In this document: positions 63,401-64,000 of the stretch, in pieces
Position numbering within the stretch: position 1 is the stretch's first letter
How the letters are laid out: each line of letters begins with the position of its first letter
Origin: Microcoleus sp. FACHB-61
GTDB lineage: Bacteria > Cyanobacteriota > Cyanobacteriia > Cyanobacteriales > Microcoleaceae
Direction of reading: 5' to 3'
NCBI GenBank assembly: GCA_014695295.1
Contig: JACJNY010000044.1
Span: 1-64,000 of the forward strand
DNA: 64,000 nucleotides
The notes under the pieces: generated by a model
What the model saw: only the letters and a program-made list of their open reading frames with translations
Databases searched by the model: none
What the model was told of the DNA's origin: nothing
Translations under genes and position numbers: made by a program

Positions 63401-64000
63401 CATTGGCGACTAATTCGCTCACAAAAGTCTCTTCTGTATCGGTTAGCGGTTCATATCTAATGTCGCTGGCTAGCAGTGCTTGGTGCGCTTTTCCTATCTC
63501 GCCAGAATAAGCACTTGCAAGTTGATCTGCTAGTAAATTAAGCCAGATGTCAGCAATTTGTTTTCTCGCTTGGCGCACATTTGCTAATCCTGATGAGTCT
63601 GACTGATTACTTTGATATTGTCCAATAATACTGATTAGCGAAGTCATAGACGCGGGTGCAGCCACAGATTTTTTAGCCGAAAGCTGAGTAGCTGCTATCA
63701 AAGCTGAGCTAACTTTTGTAGCCATTTCAGACCAAGAGAACTTTTTAACTTGTTCCAGACCAGCCGCAATTAATATTTGACGGCGATCAAAATTTTGAAT
63801 GTCAATAAAGGCCTTTGTCAGTTCATCAACATCCTCGCCATTCACATATAAAGCTGCTTGACCCAATACTTCAGGAATGGAGCTATTTGGAGAGGTAATT
63901 ACTGGGCAACCGCAGGCTATGGCTTCCAGCAAGGGCAACCCGAAACCTTCATATTTTGAGGTCTGAACTAATGCTAAAGCGCCCGAATAAGCGCTTCGCA
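60471..64000 (-). CDS. Composite glycosyltransferase (GT4 + OGT/SPINDLY-like), cut by the window edge
   Basis: The gene continues beyond base 64000; the frame is open to the edge, so the true start is not visible. The first visible part is the donor half of a GT4 enzyme (SKYEGFGLPLLEAIACGCPV). An OGT/SPINDLY-like GT41 domain follows, at about 61855-62985, with LGIINDHFAPQTETFA, LQGSGFCFKYA and SYPYAGATSLIDPLQVGLP. A helical module (RKQIADxW...PKAVNxLLAAMLY) occurs four times: once before the GT41-like domain (63245-63583) and three times after it. It is probably a processive or multi-acceptor surface-protein glycosyltransferase. Confidence 0.8.
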   Translation of the reverse strand, partial: RSAYSGALALVQTSKYEGFGLPLLEAIACGCPVITSPNSSIPEVLGQAALYVNGEDVDELTKAFIDIQNFDRRQILIAAGLEQVKKFSWSEMATKVSSALIAATQLSAKKSVAAPASMTSLISIIGQYQSNQSDSSGLANVRQARKQIADIWLNLLADQLASAYSGEIGKAHQALLASDIRYEPLTDTEETFVSELVANVAKGFDEPKAINYLLAAMLYRRADQLPLKYDRATVPNWFANEYLKFMFTCPNVFQTRGEADSYYQFIQGWIDYLHTNLFKNADSPLWQNIALLFAQVANFIPLYFTTANLRDIYTKRAEIIEFSLKNRGSSIDCIFPARSPNRTKIRLGIINDHFAPQTETFATIPVFEHLNRDEFEIYLYALNTSGHPLEQYCQSRADKLVALPKDFASQVQTIRADDLDILFFGTNLTAINKPLTSLAIHRLARVQTTSFCSPTTTGIRHMDYYIAGQFTAPDASYQEQYREQLAVLQGSGFCFKYATESEVATVKPTRQSLGISDNTTVFISGANFYKILPELRESWVKILAAVPDSILILYPFGPAWTRTYPATPFVNNLNAVCAKYGVNNNRLRFVKQLPSRADVKEFLQLADVYLDSYPYAGATSLIDPLQVGLPAVVVEGNALRFRQGSAMLRELQMSDLIAYDEASYIQLAVTLGTNPQLRQQKRQEIQQKMQGNPRCFDSVAYSGAIGKLFQELFGNWQSSHLEASRNLQDSIPKQPDLDEILSNTVNLYQRNSSNISAISELRQIRKQIADFWLNVPAENLETAYKSASGNSYKILLKSGFQRQPMIESEQIFLQQLTQISKGLVHPKAVNALLAAMLYFPPETMRIPDARNRLPHWLIGDYEQVFETEASVKSDSTSDLLAQYIQSSQFANQLLGCVNLYRIDPSDESVVLELRQIRKQMADFWLTVPSEKLETFYRGEVRKGYQAILSCGLQAESMTEAEQQFLQKLTEISKGLVQPQAINALLGAMLYFVPGKMRVPDARTRLPQWLLEDYEKVFESAFTTTEQPLVKQDYLPQFLNQLTAAVNLYEIDPTAELVIADLRHIRKQIADLWLSVSGEQVEVLYRSDFGKGYKAMLGSGFINEPLHESEREFFNSLVVELSKGFGTPKAVNNLLAAMLYCRPGHLRVQDANTCLPPWLLADYEQLVGGAVKVAVG
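60500..61721 (-). repeat. Three C-terminal copies of the helical module
   Basis: Copies at about 60500-60822, 60955-61262 and 61410-61721 (spacing about 457 bp) share RKQIADLW, an EREFFNSL-like acidic patch and PKAVNNLLAAMLY. A fourth, more diverged copy lies at 63245-63583. The module has no family name that I know of. Confidence 0.8.

Overview
The window looks like chromosomal DNA of a filamentous, gliding cyanobacterium of the Oscillatoria/Microcoleus type. The evidence is the very high density of the HIP1 palindrome GCGATCGC and its CGATCG core, many short heptamer repeats and dispersed palindromes between genes, cyanobacterial gene families (DevBCA exporter, ABC1 kinase, RRM protein with a long leader, HpsU-like acetyltransferase), and multi-PAS kinases. 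No prophage, CRISPR array or intact insertion sequence was found. The species assignment is an inference from style and not from a marker gene.

Layout. 0.3-1.0 kb: a small DUF4926 protein and a tRNA-Asn(GUU) gene split by a 302-nt group I intron. 1.1-4.7 kb (minus): NYN-domain RNase, glutamate racemase and an AMIN-domain amidase, i.e. cell-wall work. 4.7-6.1 kb: gene-poor, with a decayed TnpB-like transposase. 6-12 kb: alpha/beta hydrolase, infC, a nucleotide-translocase-like membrane protein fused to HEAT repeats, and a cyclic-nucleotide-binding protein. 12.3-15.8 kb: DUF4870 protein, prfC, a RelE/Phd-type toxin-antitoxin pair and a small conserved protein with a structured leader. 16-22 kb: a STAND-like NTPase with eight near-identical TPR units, and an M48-like membrane protein lacking zinc ligands. 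22-28.5 kb: possible small RNA, RRM protein, TerB-like protein, then an accessory stretch of gene remnants (CHAT, adhesin-like, aspartic protease with an in-frame stop) and a second toxin-antitoxin pair. 28.5-36 kb: ABC1 kinase, CobU, two GT2 glycosyltransferases, a CDF transporter and an HpsU-like acetyltransferase (surface polysaccharide). 36-43.7 kb: two-gene signalling operon led by a 1991-residue kinase with 12 PAS domains. 44-47.5 kb: MscS channel with a cyclic-nucleotide domain and a DUF4351-like protein. 47.6-52.1 kb: TetR regulator divergent from devBCA, with twin palindromes over the promoter. 52.2-64 kb: an integrase-like DNA-binding domain fused through a membrane helix to a lambda-R-like lysin, several glycosyltransferases, a BrkB-family protein, and a very large composite glycosyltransferase running off the right edge.

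Functional themes are envelope maintenance (murI, amidase, lysin fusion, devBCA), extracellular glycan synthesis (six glycosyltransferase or acetyltransferase genes) and signalling. The most unusual items are the split tRNA-Asn, the integrase-domain/lysin membrane fusion, the zinc-ligand-less M48 protein, and the composite glycosyltransferase with four copies of an unrecognised helical module.
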